From: Microbacterium sp.
GTDB taxonomy: Bacteria > Actinomycetota > Actinomycetes > Actinomycetales > Microbacteriaceae
Direction: 5' to 3'
Assembly: GCA_003248655.1 (NCBI GenBank)
Contig: QFPM01000009.1
Coordinates: 62,001-126,000 of the forward strand
DNA length: 64,000 nt
A program made the translations under genes and the position numbers. Below the pieces are notes generated by a model that was not told the DNA's origin, searched no databases, and saw only the letters and a program-made list of their open reading frames with translations. Every line of letters begins with the position of its first letter. Positions within the stretch are counted from its first letter, which is position 1. Below are positions 16,221 to 27,144 of this stretch, one piece after another.

Positions 16221-18791
16221 TCAGAATCCGTTTCCGTGGCAGAGGAACGCCGAGCGGATGCCGGTGCGCGAGGATGCCGCGGCGAGCGCGACGGCGGGCG
16301 GCTGGCCCCCCGCGAGCCCCGCGTGCACGGCGCCGAGCAGCTCGCACGCGTCGTCGTCGGCGACGATGACGGGCGCCGCGATGACGGCATCCGCGCCCGC
16401 GTGCAGCCAGGCACGGGTCATCCCGACGGCCTCCTCGCCCCAGCGAACGGCGGAGCGCCCGGCCTCGCACGCCGACAGCACAATGACTCCCGGCACACGC
16501 GGCATCCGATCGATGTCGTAACCGAACAGCGCTCCGTCGGAGAGCTCGAGTCCGGAGAAGAGCGAGTTGTCGAGCGCATGGCGGCCGTGCGCGGCGATGT
16601 GCAGGATGCTGGCGCCGTGGGCCGCATCGGTGACGGCATCCACGGTCGCCGACTGGCGCGCCAGCACCCGCGCCTCGCTCCAGTGCGCGGCGCCCGCCGC
16701 AGCCTCTTCCTCACCGCGCGCGACGCGGGGTCCGACGGCGAACACGGCCGTCGCGCCCGCGGACACCGCGCGCGCCGAGCCCGCAGGCGCGGAGTCGGCA
16801 CCCCAACCGTCCGCACGACGCGCGCCCGCGCCGTCGGTGTCCGCCGAACCACCCACACCCCCGCGCCCGCGCACCCACCGCGACGCCGACGCGGCGAGCG
16901 TGACAGCACGGCCGTCGAGCACCGGAAGCATCGTCCAGGGCAGACCCGCGAGCACCCCCGGCGCCGTCAGCACGACGCGGGGCGCATCGACGCCGGCGAG
17001 CGGACGCTCGAGCAGCATCTCCGACAGCCGAGCCAGCCGGTCCTTGAGCGATCGCCGGACGACGGCCGCCATCGGGCCCGACCGCACCGCCGCCGACACG
17101 TCGAGGTCGGACCGGAGCGCCGCCAGTTCGCGGCGCGCCGCCTCCACATCGGTCAGCTCAACGACACGGGCATCCGTCGCCGTCGCGACGACGCACGCGA
17201 GGCTTTCGCCCGTGAACACGAACGACACGAGCGCCGTGTCGGCATCCAGAGCGGCGGATGCCTCGCCGAGCTCCACCCGACGCTCGACCTCGGCGGCGCC
17301 GGTCGTCGTCCACTGGCGCCTGCGTAGCCGCTCGCCGAGCTCGATGGCGCGGGGGTCGTTCGTCCAGTCGGCCCCCGCCGCGTCGGCGCGGAGCATCCGC
17401 AGCTCGCTCAGCTCCGCGGCCTGCTCCGGGTCGGCGGGTGGGCGCAGCGGCGTCACTTGCAGGCTCAGGTGCCGGGCGCGCTCCGACCACTCGAAGACGA
17501 GGCCCGGGTCGCCCGAGTCGACCGCGGCGGCCACACCTGCGAGAACGAGCGTGCTGCCGTGCATCGCGAGCGAGGACTGCAGATCGAGGCTCCCGAACGA
17601 CGACCGCCACGCGGACAGCTCGTCGAGCCCCGCGGCCGCGTGCCCCCGCGAGTCAGCCGGCTGACCGACCCGTCGGGCACGTTCGGCGCGCACCTCGTGG
17701 GCGAGCAGGCGCACCTCGAGCGGCGCATTCTCGCCCACCGGCGGCAGCGGGGCGGAGCTCCCCGCCCCGCGCCGCGCCCGCCAGAGCTCGTGCGTGAGTC
17801 GCAGCGCGTCAGCCTCCCCGGCAAGCCCCGCGATGTCGAGGGCATCCGTCACGCGCGCGACGTCGGCCTCAAGATCGGCACCCGCCCGATCGGCCACAGT
17901 CCGCCCCGCGCGATCGACCGCACCCCCCGACAGGAGTGCCCGCAGCCGGATGCCGTCGGCGCGATCAGCCCACGATCCCGCGCCGACCGCGGCGAAACTC
18001 CGAGCGGCCGCATCTGCCACCTCGGCGGCGGCTGGTGGATCGTGCCGCAACAGCGACCGGGCGAGCTGCAGTTCGGCTTCGGCCCCGGCCTGCGGCATCC
18101 CGTTATCGCGGAAAGCGTCTGCCGCCGCGCGCAGCAGCGTCTCGGCCTGCGTCACGAGCCCCGCGTCGCGCAGGGCCTCGGCCATGTCGACGTCGCCGAT
18201 CGCGGCATTCGCGGCCGAGGCGCCCGCGATGACGGGTCGCGCGGCCGACATCTCGCGGATCGCCCGGATGAGGTCGCCACCGAGCAGCGCCGTGTAGCCG
18301 AGGTTGTGGCGAGCTTCGGCGACGCCGATCTCGCTGCCTTGCGACGCGAAGGCGGCCACCGCCCGTTCCAGGTCGTCGAACGCGGCGGGCAGGTCGCGCA
18401 GCTGCATCGAGACGACGCTTCGATTGACCCGCAGGTTGGCGACCGCACCGGCATCGTCCGTGATCGAGCCGATCGCCTCGCCCAGCCACTCGGATGCCTC
18501 GGTCAATCGCCCGCGGTGCAGCAGGATCGTGCCGAGCTGGCCCGCAACCACGCCCCGCGTGTGCGCGGTGAGACCCTCGCGCGCGAGGGTCTCGCGGCAC
18601 AGCTGCTCGGCGTCGTCGGCGCGGCCGAGCTGGTCGAGCACGTACGCGTGCGTGCCCGCGATGCGTGCGCGCAGGTCGTCATCGGTCGCCGCCGCGGCGG
18701 CCTCTGTCAGCGCCGCGTCCGCCTCGCGGTAGCGCCGATCACCCGCGAGCGCGAGCGCACGCTCGTAGAGCCGGGGGCCGTCGCGATGCAC
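16221..18791 (-). CDS. TPR-CHAT caspase-like protease
   Basis: An 856-residue protein starting MHRDGPRLYERAL. Roughly residues 1-440 are helical tetratricopeptide-like repeats (for example YREADAALTEAA, TEASEWLGEAIG, AAFDDLERAVAAF). The C-terminal third is a CHAT domain, the caspase-clan peptidase fold: His735 in ILHIAAHGRH and Cys775 in VLSACEAGRS form the dyad, and LSDGALFGYDI and WLHAGADAVIAA are the usual flanking blocks. CHAT proteases cut partner proteins in bacterial defence (for example the TPR-CHAT of type III-E CRISPR, and gasdermin activators). Here it is the last gene of an operon with a sigma factor, an Ig-like protein and a subtilase; the subtilase is 61 bp upstream. A GGAGGGG ribosome-binding site precedes the ATG. 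No CRISPR or gasdermin gene is in the window. Confidence 0.9.
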   Translation of the reverse strand: MHRDGPRLYERALALAGDRRYREADAALTEAAAAATDDDLRARIAGTHAYVLDQLGRADDAEQLCRETLAREGLTAHTRGVVAGQLGTILLHRGRLTEASEWLGEAIGSITDDAGAVANLRVNRSVVSMQLRDLPAAFDDLERAVAAFASQGSEIGVAEARHNLGYTALLGGDLIRAIREMSAARPVIAGASAANAAIGDVDMAEALRDAGLVTQAETLLRAAADAFRDNGMPQAGAEAELQLARSLLRHDPPAAAEVADAAARSFAAVGAGSWADRADGIRLRALLSGGAVDRAGRTVADRAGADLEADVARVTDALDIAGLAGEADALRLTHELWRARRGAGSSAPLPPVGENAPLEVRLLAHEVRAERARRVGQPADSRGHAAAGLDELSAWRSSFGSLDLQSSLAMHGSTLVLAGVAAAVDSGDPGLVFEWSERARHLSLQVTPLRPPADPEQAAELSELRMLRADAAGADWTNDPRAIELGERLRRRQWTTTGAAEVERRVELGEASAALDADTALVSFVFTGESLACVVATATDARVVELTDVEAARRELAALRSDLDVSAAVRSGPMAAVVRRSLKDRLARLSEMLLERPLAGVDAPRVVLTAPGVLAGLPWTMLPVLDGRAVTLAASASRWVRGRGGVGGSADTDGAGARRADGWGADSAPAGSARAVSAGATAVFAVGPRVARGEEEAAAGAAHWSEARVLARQSATVDAVTDAAHGASILHIAAHGRHALDNSLFSGLELSDGALFGYDIDRMPRVPGVIVLSACEAGRSAVRWGEEAVGMTRAWLHAGADAVIAAPVIVADDDACELLGAVHAGLAGGQPPAVALAAASSRTGIRSAFLCHGNGF

Positions 18792-18852
18792 CCCTCCAGC
18801 ATGCCGCGTCGAGCGCCGGTGCGGGCGACGGATTCAACCGACTCGACCGAGG

Positions 18853-20502
18853 TCAGCCGAGGGCCTCCAGCACGCGGGCCGTGGCCGCCCGGGCGGTCTC
18901 GACGGCGGCATCCGCCGGGTCCTTCTCGGCCGGGCATCCGTTCAGCGCGGCCGCGATGAGCCCTGCGACCAGCGGCGCCGCGAACGAGGTGCCGCTCCAC
19001 ACCGCGAAACCGCCGCGGAAGTCCTCGGGCGCGATGGTGAGCCGGCGCCGGTCGTAGCGGTCGTCGCGCGCGGAGGCCTGGATGCCGCCGGTGAAGTCGG
19101 GCAGCGTGCTCACGACCGACGCCCCCGCCGCGTACGTGCGCACCCACGGTCCGACGTTTGAGAACAGCGCCGTTGTGCGAAGGTCGGGGTTGAGCGCGCC
19201 GACCGACACGTGCGGCGCGTCGTCGTCGGGGTCGATGCCGTTGTCGGCGCCCGGCCAGGGCCACAACGACGCGGGGAAGGTCGGCCGATCGGTCGCGTCG
19301 TTGCCGGCCGATACGACCACGGTCGTGCCGAGCGTGCGCAGAATCGTGAGCAGGTCGAACAGATCGCGGGTGTACAGGCCATCTTCCGGGGTCTCGTGGT
19401 AGTACCCGAGCGACAGGTTGACGACGTCGATCGGCCGCCCGCCGCGCTCGCCGTTCCGGTGACGCCACACGAGGATGCCGAGGTCTTCGATGACGCGCAG
19501 CAGGTTCGATTCCTCGACGACGCCGAGGGCGTCGGCAACGCGGATGCCGAGGAGTTCGGCATCCGGAGCCGTCTGCCGGATGATCCCCGCGATGAAGGTC
19601 CCGTGCCCGGCGACGGGATCGAGCTCGCCGTCGAGCGGACCGTACAGGTCGGGGTAGATCTCGGGGTTGCGGTCGTCGTCGAGCCCGACGGGCACGCCGT
19701 CGAGGCGCACGTCGCGGTCGACGAGGTCATCCGGCAGCCACGCGTGCGCGCCGATGCCGGTGTCGAGCACCGCGACCACCGGCCGCCGGCATCCGTCGCC
19801 CGGCTCGGCGGCCACCGGCGCTGCGCCGACCCATGCGACGGGCTGGCGCCCGCCCGAGCCGCAGTCGGCGTACTCGCCGACGGGGTTCGTGCGGGTGTAC
19901 GGGTTGGTGCGGGTGTACGGATCCGCAGTGGCGAAGGGGTTGGTCCGCGTATAGGGGTTCGTCCGCGTGTACGGGTTCACGCCGATCGGGTCGATCGTCA
20001 GGATGTGGTCGAGCCCGATGAGGTCGGCGCCCGCCGCCCGCAACGCTCCGCCGGCCTCCCCCGCGCGCCGCGGCTTCTCACCGAGGATCTCGCGACGCAC
20101 CTGCTGCAGCACACGCCACGCGTCGGGGAGGGCTGGCGAGACGGCATCCTTCCGCTCCGGCGTCGTCAGGCGCACGCGCGTGACGATCGGGGCGCCCGGC
20201 AGGCGCGGCTCCTGCCGCTCGCCCTCGCCGAGCTCCGTGCCGTCGAGGCGTTCGCGCGCGATTCCCCAGCCGAACACCGCGGCGGCGCGGCGGACGAGGT
20301 CGAGACCGCGCTCGTCTTCGCCGAGGCTGCCGCCGTCCGAGACGAGCAGGCGGTCGGGCACGTAGGCGGTCTGGAACGCCTCGACGCCCTCCACCGGCTC
20401 GGTGCCGGGGTCGAGGACCGTGCCGCGGATGACCGAGCCCCGAGCGCGGTCGCGCCACGACCACCCCTTCGGCTCGTGGGCGGGTGAGATGTCGTCGACC
20501 AT
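18853..20502 (-). CDS. S8 subtilisin-like serine protease, CHAT-operon type
   Basis: A 549-residue intracellular-looking subtilase (no signal peptide). The triad is complete: Asp247 (AVLDTGIG), His300 (GHGTFIAG), Ser506 (SGTSFAAP), with oxyanion Asn401 (SAGNDATD). The first 170 residues resemble a fused pro-domain. Residues 176-207 are hexapeptide repeats NPYTRT (with variants NPFATA and DPYTRT) directly before the catalytic domain, an unusual tandem array that could be an exposed linker or processing site. The gene sits between a small Ig-like protein (29 bp upstream) and the CHAT protease, suggesting a two-protease cascade. Start ATG at 20502 follows GAGGAG. Confidence 0.92.
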   Translation of the reverse strand: MVDDISPAHEPKGWSWRDRARGSVIRGTVLDPGTEPVEGVEAFQTAYVPDRLLVSDGGSLGEDERGLDLVRRAAAVFGWGIARERLDGTELGEGERQEPRLPGAPIVTRVRLTTPERKDAVSPALPDAWRVLQQVRREILGEKPRRAGEAGGALRAAGADLIGLDHILTIDPIGVNPYTRTNPYTRTNPFATADPYTRTNPYTRTNPVGEYADCGSGGRQPVAWVGAAPVAAEPGDGCRRPVVAVLDTGIGAHAWLPDDLVDRDVRLDGVPVGLDDDRNPEIYPDLYGPLDGELDPVAGHGTFIAGIIRQTAPDAELLGIRVADALGVVEESNLLRVIEDLGILVWRHRNGERGGRPIDVVNLSLGYYHETPEDGLYTRDLFDLLTILRTLGTTVVVSAGNDATDRPTFPASLWPWPGADNGIDPDDDAPHVSVGALNPDLRTTALFSNVGPWVRTYAAGASVVSTLPDFTGGIQASARDDRYDRRRLTIAPEDFRGGFAVWSGTSFAAPLVAGLIAAALNGCPAEKDPADAAVETARAATARVLEALG

Positions 20503-20531
20503 GAGAACTCCTCGAAGGTTGTGGGATGCCG

Positions 20532-21005
20532 TCAGATCTCGAAGCGCGGAGTGAGCAGCTCGATGCCGGTGTCCGGCGCGGGCGCCGCCGTCAGGATGAC
20601 GCGTAGCCGCGAGATGCCCGGCGCGACACTCTCCAGCGAGAAGCGGCCGCCGTCGGAGTCGGCGCGCAGCTCGACGCCCTCCTGGATGAGCCGCACCTCG
20701 GCGACGTCGCCGTCGACCCAGCCGTCGAGGCGGCGCGTGCCGCCGGCGGAGGCCGTCACGTGCACGAGCATGTTGGTGTGGCCGTCGCTGAACTGCAGCG
20801 TCAGCATGTCGGCGTCGCCGCGGACCGGCGCCACGGCATCCGATTCGACGAGCGTCAACAGCGCGTACTCGCGCCCGAGGTCCGCCGTCGCGACGGCGGC
20901 GACCATCGCGTCGACGAACCCCGCGGGCACGGGGTCACGGTCGCTCCAGGTGCGCCGCAACGCCGCGAACAGCGCGGCGTCGTCGACGGTGGAGTCGTTG
21001 GACAT
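20532..21005 (-). CDS. Small carboxypeptidase-regulatory-like (Ig-fold) protein of the sigma/CHAT operon
   Basis: A 157-residue protein starting MSNDSTVDDAALFAALRR. Residues 1-50 resemble the helical N-terminus of anti-sigma-like partners (TWSDRDPVPAGFVDAMVAA), but no zinc-binding HX3CX2C is seen and there is no membrane helix. The C-terminal 70 residues (GWVDGDVAEVRLIQEG, SLESVAPGISRLRVIL) look like a beta-sandwich of the carboxypeptidase-regulatory type. Its start lies one base after the sigma factor stop, so translation is coupled. It may bind the sigma factor or the proteases. Function not established. Confidence 0.7.
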   Translation of the reverse strand: MSNDSTVDDAALFAALRRTWSDRDPVPAGFVDAMVAAVATADLGREYALLTLVESDAVAPVRGDADMLTLQFSDGHTNMLVHVTASAGGTRRLDGWVDGDVAEVRLIQEGVELRADSDGGRFSLESVAPGISRLRVILTAAPAPDTGIELLTPRFEI

Positions 21006-21006
21006 G

Positions 21007-21654
21007 TCAGAGGTCACGGGTATCCCCTCTCCATCCATCCGCCACGAGGGCGGTTCGCAGCTTCCCCAGGCATCGCTGCCGGGTCGGGCCGATCGAGCCG
21101 ATCGGCATGCTCAGGTCGCTCGCGATGCGCGCGTAGTCGGGGCGATCCTCGAACGCCACGACGCGCAGCAGACGCCGGCAACGCTCGTCGAGCGCTTCGA
21201 CCGCACCCCACAGGCGGCGGTCGCGGTCGCGGTGCTCGGCGCGTGATTCGGCGGATTCGTCGGGGGCGAGCATCGGCTCGAGGTCTTCGTCTTCGGTCGG
21301 TCGCAGCCGCTGGCTCGCGCGCGCGACGCGCCACGCCTCGCGGCGCGCGCACGTCGTGAGCCACCCCGCGACCGCGCGCGGGTCGTGCACCGACTGGTAG
21401 CGGCGCACGAGCGTCAGCCACGTCACCTGCACGACGTCTTCGGCGAGCATCCGCTCGAGCCCGTACGCACGCACGACGTGCCACAGCACGGGAGTCATGA
21501 GCCGCACGAGGTCATCCATCGCGCGGGTCTCGCCCGCCCGCCAGCGCACGAAGAGGTCGGTGGCTTTCGTCCAGGTCGTCGCGGGCGCGTCGACATCCCC
21601 ACCCGGCTCGTCTGCGCGCTCGTCGTCGGCAGGCGGCGGGGAGGGATCGCTCAT
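21007..21654 (-). CDS. Sigma-70 family (ECF-like) RNA polymerase sigma factor
   Basis: A 215-residue sigma factor with only regions 2 and 4. Region 2 spans about residues 35-110 (LVRLMTPVLWHVVRAYGLER, AEDVVQVTWLTLVRR for promoter melting and core binding). Region 4 spans about residues 150-205 (ALDERCRRLLRVVAFEDR, ARIASDLSMPIGSIG for -35 recognition). It heads the operon sigma, Ig-like protein, S8 protease, CHAT protease. No classic anti-sigma factor is adjacent. Start at 21654 (MSDPSPPP) is preferred; an ATG nine bases upstream is possible. Confidence 0.88.
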   Translation of the reverse strand: MSDPSPPPADDERADEPGGDVDAPATTWTKATDLFVRWRAGETRAMDDLVRLMTPVLWHVVRAYGLERMLAEDVVQVTWLTLVRRYQSVHDPRAVAGWLTTCARREAWRVARASQRLRPTEDEDLEPMLAPDESAESRAEHRDRDRRLWGAVEALDERCRRLLRVVAFEDRPDYARIASDLSMPIGSIGPTRQRCLGKLRTALVADGWRGDTRDL

Positions 21655-21748
21655 AACGCCCATTGTGGCCACACTGTGAGGAGTGCCGCGAGGGGCGGCG
21701 TGATACACACGGAGAACTTCCCGCCGTGACGGCGGCGCGCACCCGATC

Positions 21749-21754
21749 TAGACT
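21749..21754 (+). promoter_or_regulatory. Promoter of the GATase1-like gene
   Basis: TAGACT lies 6 nt before the ATG at 21761, and GTGACG lies 17 nt upstream of it as a -35-like element (21726-21731). Leaderless transcription is likely. Confidence 0.5.
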
Positions 21755-21760
21755 CGGCGC

Positions 21761-22486
21761 ATGGCTGCGCTCGTCTACCTCTGTGCGCGGCCTCAGGCGG
21801 GCGCGGCCGCGGCCGAGTACGAGTCGTTCCGCACCGCGATGCACCTCGGCGACGACGGGCTCGAGCGGTGGGACCTCGTCCACGACGACCTGCCTGCGGG
21901 CTTTGCGACGCGCTGGCGCGGAGCCGTCGTCGGCGGCAGCCCGTTCAACGTCACTGACCCCGAGTCGACGAAGACCGGCGACCAGCTGCGCGTCGAAGAG
22001 GGTCTCGCGCGCCTCGCCCTCGCCGCCGCGGCGGGCGAGACGGCGGCGCTCTTCACCTGCTTCGGCATCGGCGTCGCGACCCGCGCCCTCGGCGGCGAGG
22101 TCACCCGCGCGTACCCCGAAGACACCGGTCCGACGACCGTCGCCCTCACCAACGACGGCCGCCGAGACCCCCTGTTCGGGCCGCTCGCCGACACCTTCAC
22201 GGCCCTCACCGCGCACAAGGAAGGCGTCGAACGGATGCCGGCGGGCGCGGTTCTGCTGGCATCCAACGCCGCCTGCCCCGTGCAGGCGTTCCGCCTCGGC
22301 GACCGGCTCTACGCGACGCAGTTCCACCCCGAGCCGACCGGACGCGCCTTCACCGAGCGGATGGCGGTGTACCGCGACGACGGATACTTCGCCGCGAACG
22401 ACTACGACCGCATCGCCGCGCTCGTGCTCGCCGCGTCGCTCAGCGAACCGCCGCGCATCCTGCGCGCGTTCGCGGCGGCGTTCTAG
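21761..22486 (+). CDS. Class I glutamine amidotransferase-like protein
   Basis: A 241-residue protein with the GATase1 fold: nucleophile Cys in LFTCFGIGVATRALGG and the His-Glu pair in ATQFHPEPT. Such stand-alone domains resemble the glutaminase part of GMP synthase and often hydrolyse gamma-glutamyl bonds. The block GSPFNVTDP corresponds to the oxyanion loop. Divergent from the sigma operon, with about 106 bp between starts. Substrate unknown. Confidence 0.85.
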   Translation: MAALVYLCARPQAGAAAAEYESFRTAMHLGDDGLERWDLVHDDLPAGFATRWRGAVVGGSPFNVTDPESTKTGDQLRVEEGLARLALAAAAGETAALFTCFGIGVATRALGGEVTRAYPEDTGPTTVALTNDGRRDPLFGPLADTFTALTAHKEGVERMPAGAVLLASNAACPVQAFRLGDRLYATQFHPEPTGRAFTERMAVYRDDGYFAANDYDRIAALVLAASLSEPPRILRAFAAAF

Positions 22487-22504
22487 CCTTCTCGCCCGCG
22501 TCGC

Positions 22505-22609
22505 GAGAAACCACCCGCCCCCGCGAGAAACCACTCGCCCGCGCGAGAAACCACTCGTGCGCTGAGAAACCACGGGTGCGGTGGTTTCTCGGGGCGAGAG
22601 TGGTTTCTC
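22505..22609. repeat. Six-copy GAGAAACCAC array (four direct, two inverted)
   Basis: GAGAAACCAC occurs at 22505, 22525, 22545 and 22564, and inverted (GTGGTTTCTC) at 22581 and 22600, so the spacing is 17-20 bp throughout. It lies between the convergent GATase1-like and treZ genes. Confidence 0.9.
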
Positions 22610-22629
22610 GCGTGTCCGCCCGGCGGCGC

Positions 22630-24438
<1,809 letters not shown>

Positions 24439-24444
24439 GCATCC

Positions 24445-24450
24445 ATCCTG
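24445..24450 (-). promoter_or_regulatory. Possible -10 element of treZ
   Basis: CAGGAT, 6 nt before the treZ ATG. It suggests treZ can be transcribed independently of treXY despite being downstream of them. Confidence 0.3.
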
Positions 24451-24486
24451 CCCCGCGCGGGGCGCTCGGGGGCGACCGCCCGTGCG

Positions 24487-24710
24487 TTCATCCGGCGCAT
24501 AACGCGGGCATCCTCCGGGATAGGCGCACTTCGCGACGGACGAACCCCCCACCCCGCGGGACCCGGCCGCTCATCCGGCGCAAACTGCCGGCATCCGCCG
24601 CGATACGCGCACTTCGCGACGGACGAACCCCCCACCCCGCGGGACCCGGCCGCTCATCCGGCGCAAAATGCGGGCATCCGCCGCGATTGGCGCGATTTGC
24701 GACGGATGAA
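24487..24710. repeat. Second 83-bp-period palindrome array (copies G-I)
   Basis: Three palindromes of about 57 bp begin at 24487, 24570 and 24653 (period 83 bp), with left ends TTCATCCGGCGCA or CTCATCCGGCGCAAA and right ends GCGACGGACGAA or GCGACGGATGAA. The two 26-bp spacers are almost identical (CCCCCCACCCCGCGGG then ACCCGGCCGC). Same family as the 14.6 kb array. It fills the treY-treZ gap. Confidence 0.9.
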
Positions 24711-24725
24711 CGGGCGGATGCGGGG

Positions 24726-27143
24726 TCAGGGCGCGCGCACGAGGAGCGCGACGGGGTACTCGGCGAGCACGGCTGCGAGCGGCGCGGGGCCGCCGGGGGC
24801 CTCGCGGCCCGTGAACTCGTCGCGCCACACACCCGCGGGGAGCATCACCGCGGCATCCCCCCATCCGCCGCGGCGGGCGAGGCCGACCGGCAGCCGCGTC
24901 GCCACCGCGATCGCCCCGCCGCGGTCGAAGGCGATCGCGTGAGCGGATGCCGCACCCACCGGCGTCACCGCCCGGTACCGGGTGAACAGCTCGGGCCGGT
25001 CGCGGCGCAGCCGCAGGGCGCGCGAAACGACGAGCAGCTTCGCGGCACCCGAGTCGTCGACGGGCGGATGCCAGCCGCCGTCGATCCGCGCGAGCAGCGC
25101 CCGCCGCGCGCCGTAATCGACCGGCCGCCGGTTGTCGGGGTCGACGAGCGACAGGTCCCACAGCTCCGTCCCCTGGTACACGTCGGGCACCCCGGGCCCC
25201 GCGAGCTGCAGCAGCTTCGCCGACAGCGAGTTCGACCACCCGGCATCCACGACCTCTGCCAGAACGCCCTCGACGACCGGCCGCGCCGCACCGAAAGCCG
25301 CATCGACGAGAGCGTGCACGCGGGACTCAAACGCGGCATCCGGATCGGTCCAGGTCGTGCCGCAGGCTGCCTCGCGGGCCGCCTTCTCGGCGTACGCGTG
25401 CAGGCGCTCGGGGAGCGCGGGGTCATCCGACCACGCGCCGACGACCGCACGCCACAGCAGATCGTCGAATGCGGCATCGCCCGTCGAGGCGCTCCGCGTC
25501 AGCTGCGCGAGCGCGGCGGACCATTCCGGGGCGAGCTCGGTCAGCACGGCGAGCCGGGCGCGCACGTCTTCGGAGCGCTTGGTGTCGTGCGTCGTCAGCG
25601 CCGTCATGGCCGACGGCCAGGATGCCTGCCGCCGCACCCGCGCGGCATGGAACCCGGCGACATCGAGCGGGGGTGAACCCGGGTCACCGCCGACTTCGGT
25701 GAACGGATGCGCGACGCGGTAGAACGCGCGGTCCTCGACGCCCTTCGCCATGACCGGCCCCGCGGTCTGCATGAATCGCCGGGCGAACTCGCCGCCCGGC
25801 TCGGTCGCGAGGAGGAGCGCGACGGCCTGCGCCGCCCCGGCCAGATCGGGGCGCGCGCTCGTGACGGCGCGCAGCGCGTGCCGGATGTGCTCTGCCCCCG
25901 CGGGAAGGTAGGCGCGGTACACCGGGAACGCGGCCAGCAGCGCGGCGATCGCGTCGCGCCAGGTGTCATCGAGCGAGGCCTCTCCGTCGCGGCGGCGCTC
26001 GATCGGGATCGTCCGCATCAGGCGCGCGACCTCGGCGGCGAGGTCGGTGTCCGCGACCTCGCGCTTGAGCGCGTGGACGAGGCCCGGCCAGTCATCGATC
26101 GCGCTGATCTCGGCCAGCCCCTCGGGATCGACGAGGATGCCGTCGATCTCGGCGAGCGCGTCGTAGCCGGTCGTGCCGTCGGTCGCCCACCACCCCGGCA
26201 GTTCCTCGCCGGGTTCGAGAATCTTCTCCACGTAGACGGGCGTCGAGCGCCCGGCGACGCCCTTCTTCGGTCCCTGAATAGCCGGCGCAGCCAGCGTATC
26301 GAAGGGCTCCACATAGACGCCCGCCGCCCCCGCCGCCCCGGCAAGCCGGTCGAGGTACCCGCCGGGGTCGGCGAGCCCGTCCGGGTGGTCGATGCGCAGT
26401 CCGTCGACGAGGCCCTCGCGCAGCCACCGCAGCACCTCGACGTGCGACGCATCGAACACCGCGTCGTCCTCGACCCGCACGCCCGCGAGCGAGGTGACGG
26501 TGAAGAATCTGCGGTAGTTCAGCGCCCCGGCATCCCGCCAGAAGGCCACCTCCCAGTGCTGACGTGCCAGCACATCGCGCACCGCCGCGGCATCCGCGGT
26601 CGCGTGCAGCGGCGCCGTGCCGGGCGCGAGCGGCAACACGAGGTCGAAGTACCGGGCGGTGCCGAACTCGTCGCTCTCGCCCGGCGGCGCGACGGTCACC
26701 TCGCCCCGCGCCAGCACCTCGTCGAGCTCGCCCCCGAGCACCGGCAAGCGAACCCGCCCGCCACCGAAGTCCCAGTCGATGTCGAAGGATGCCGCGTGCG
26801 CCGACCCGCGCCCGCGGGCAAGAACATCCCACCACCAGGGGTTCTCCACGGGCACCGCGACGCCCTGGTGGTTGGGCACGATATCGACGAGGATGCCGAG
26901 GCCCGCCGCCCGCGCGGCCGCCGCGAAGCGGGCGAGCCCTTCCGGGCCGCCGCGCGCGGCATCCACCCGGGTCGGATCGGTGACGTCGTACCCGTGCGCC
27001 GACCCCTCCGCCGCCTGCAGGATCGGCGACAGGTACGCCCATCCGACGCCGAGGTCGCGGAGGTACCCGGTGACCTCGGCCGCGGCATCCAGGTCGAAGC
27101 CGGCCTGCACCTGCAGGCGGTACGTCGACGACGGCGTCGTCAT
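24726..27143 (-). CDS. treY: Malto-oligosyltrehalose synthase TreY
   Basis: An 805-residue GH13 enzyme that converts the reducing-end alpha-1,4 bond of maltooligosaccharides to an alpha,alpha-1,1 (trehalose) linkage. Family blocks are GWAYLSPILQAAEGSAHGYD, ILVDIVPNHQGVAVP, GLRIDHPDGLADPGGYL (nucleophile Asp), VYVEKILEPGEELPG (acid Glu) and MTALTTHDTKRSEDVRARL. Length matches TreY (about 770-820). It starts one base after the treX stop, so the two are translationally coupled. Confidence 0.96.
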   Translation of the reverse strand: MTTPSSTYRLQVQAGFDLDAAAEVTGYLRDLGVGWAYLSPILQAAEGSAHGYDVTDPTRVDAARGGPEGLARFAAAARAAGLGILVDIVPNHQGVAVPVENPWWWDVLARGRGSAHAASFDIDWDFGGGRVRLPVLGGELDEVLARGEVTVAPPGESDEFGTARYFDLVLPLAPGTAPLHATADAAAVRDVLARQHWEVAFWRDAGALNYRRFFTVTSLAGVRVEDDAVFDASHVEVLRWLREGLVDGLRIDHPDGLADPGGYLDRLAGAAGAAGVYVEPFDTLAAPAIQGPKKGVAGRSTPVYVEKILEPGEELPGWWATDGTTGYDALAEIDGILVDPEGLAEISAIDDWPGLVHALKREVADTDLAAEVARLMRTIPIERRRDGEASLDDTWRDAIAALLAAFPVYRAYLPAGAEHIRHALRAVTSARPDLAGAAQAVALLLATEPGGEFARRFMQTAGPVMAKGVEDRAFYRVAHPFTEVGGDPGSPPLDVAGFHAARVRRQASWPSAMTALTTHDTKRSEDVRARLAVLTELAPEWSAALAQLTRSASTGDAAFDDLLWRAVVGAWSDDPALPERLHAYAEKAAREAACGTTWTDPDAAFESRVHALVDAAFGAARPVVEGVLAEVVDAGWSNSLSAKLLQLAGPGVPDVYQGTELWDLSLVDPDNRRPVDYGARRALLARIDGGWHPPVDDSGAAKLLVVSRALRLRRDRPELFTRYRAVTPVGAASAHAIAFDRGGAIAVATRLPVGLARRGGWGDAAVMLPAGVWRDEFTGREAPGGPAPLAAVLAEYPVALLVRAP

Positions 27144-27144
27144 G

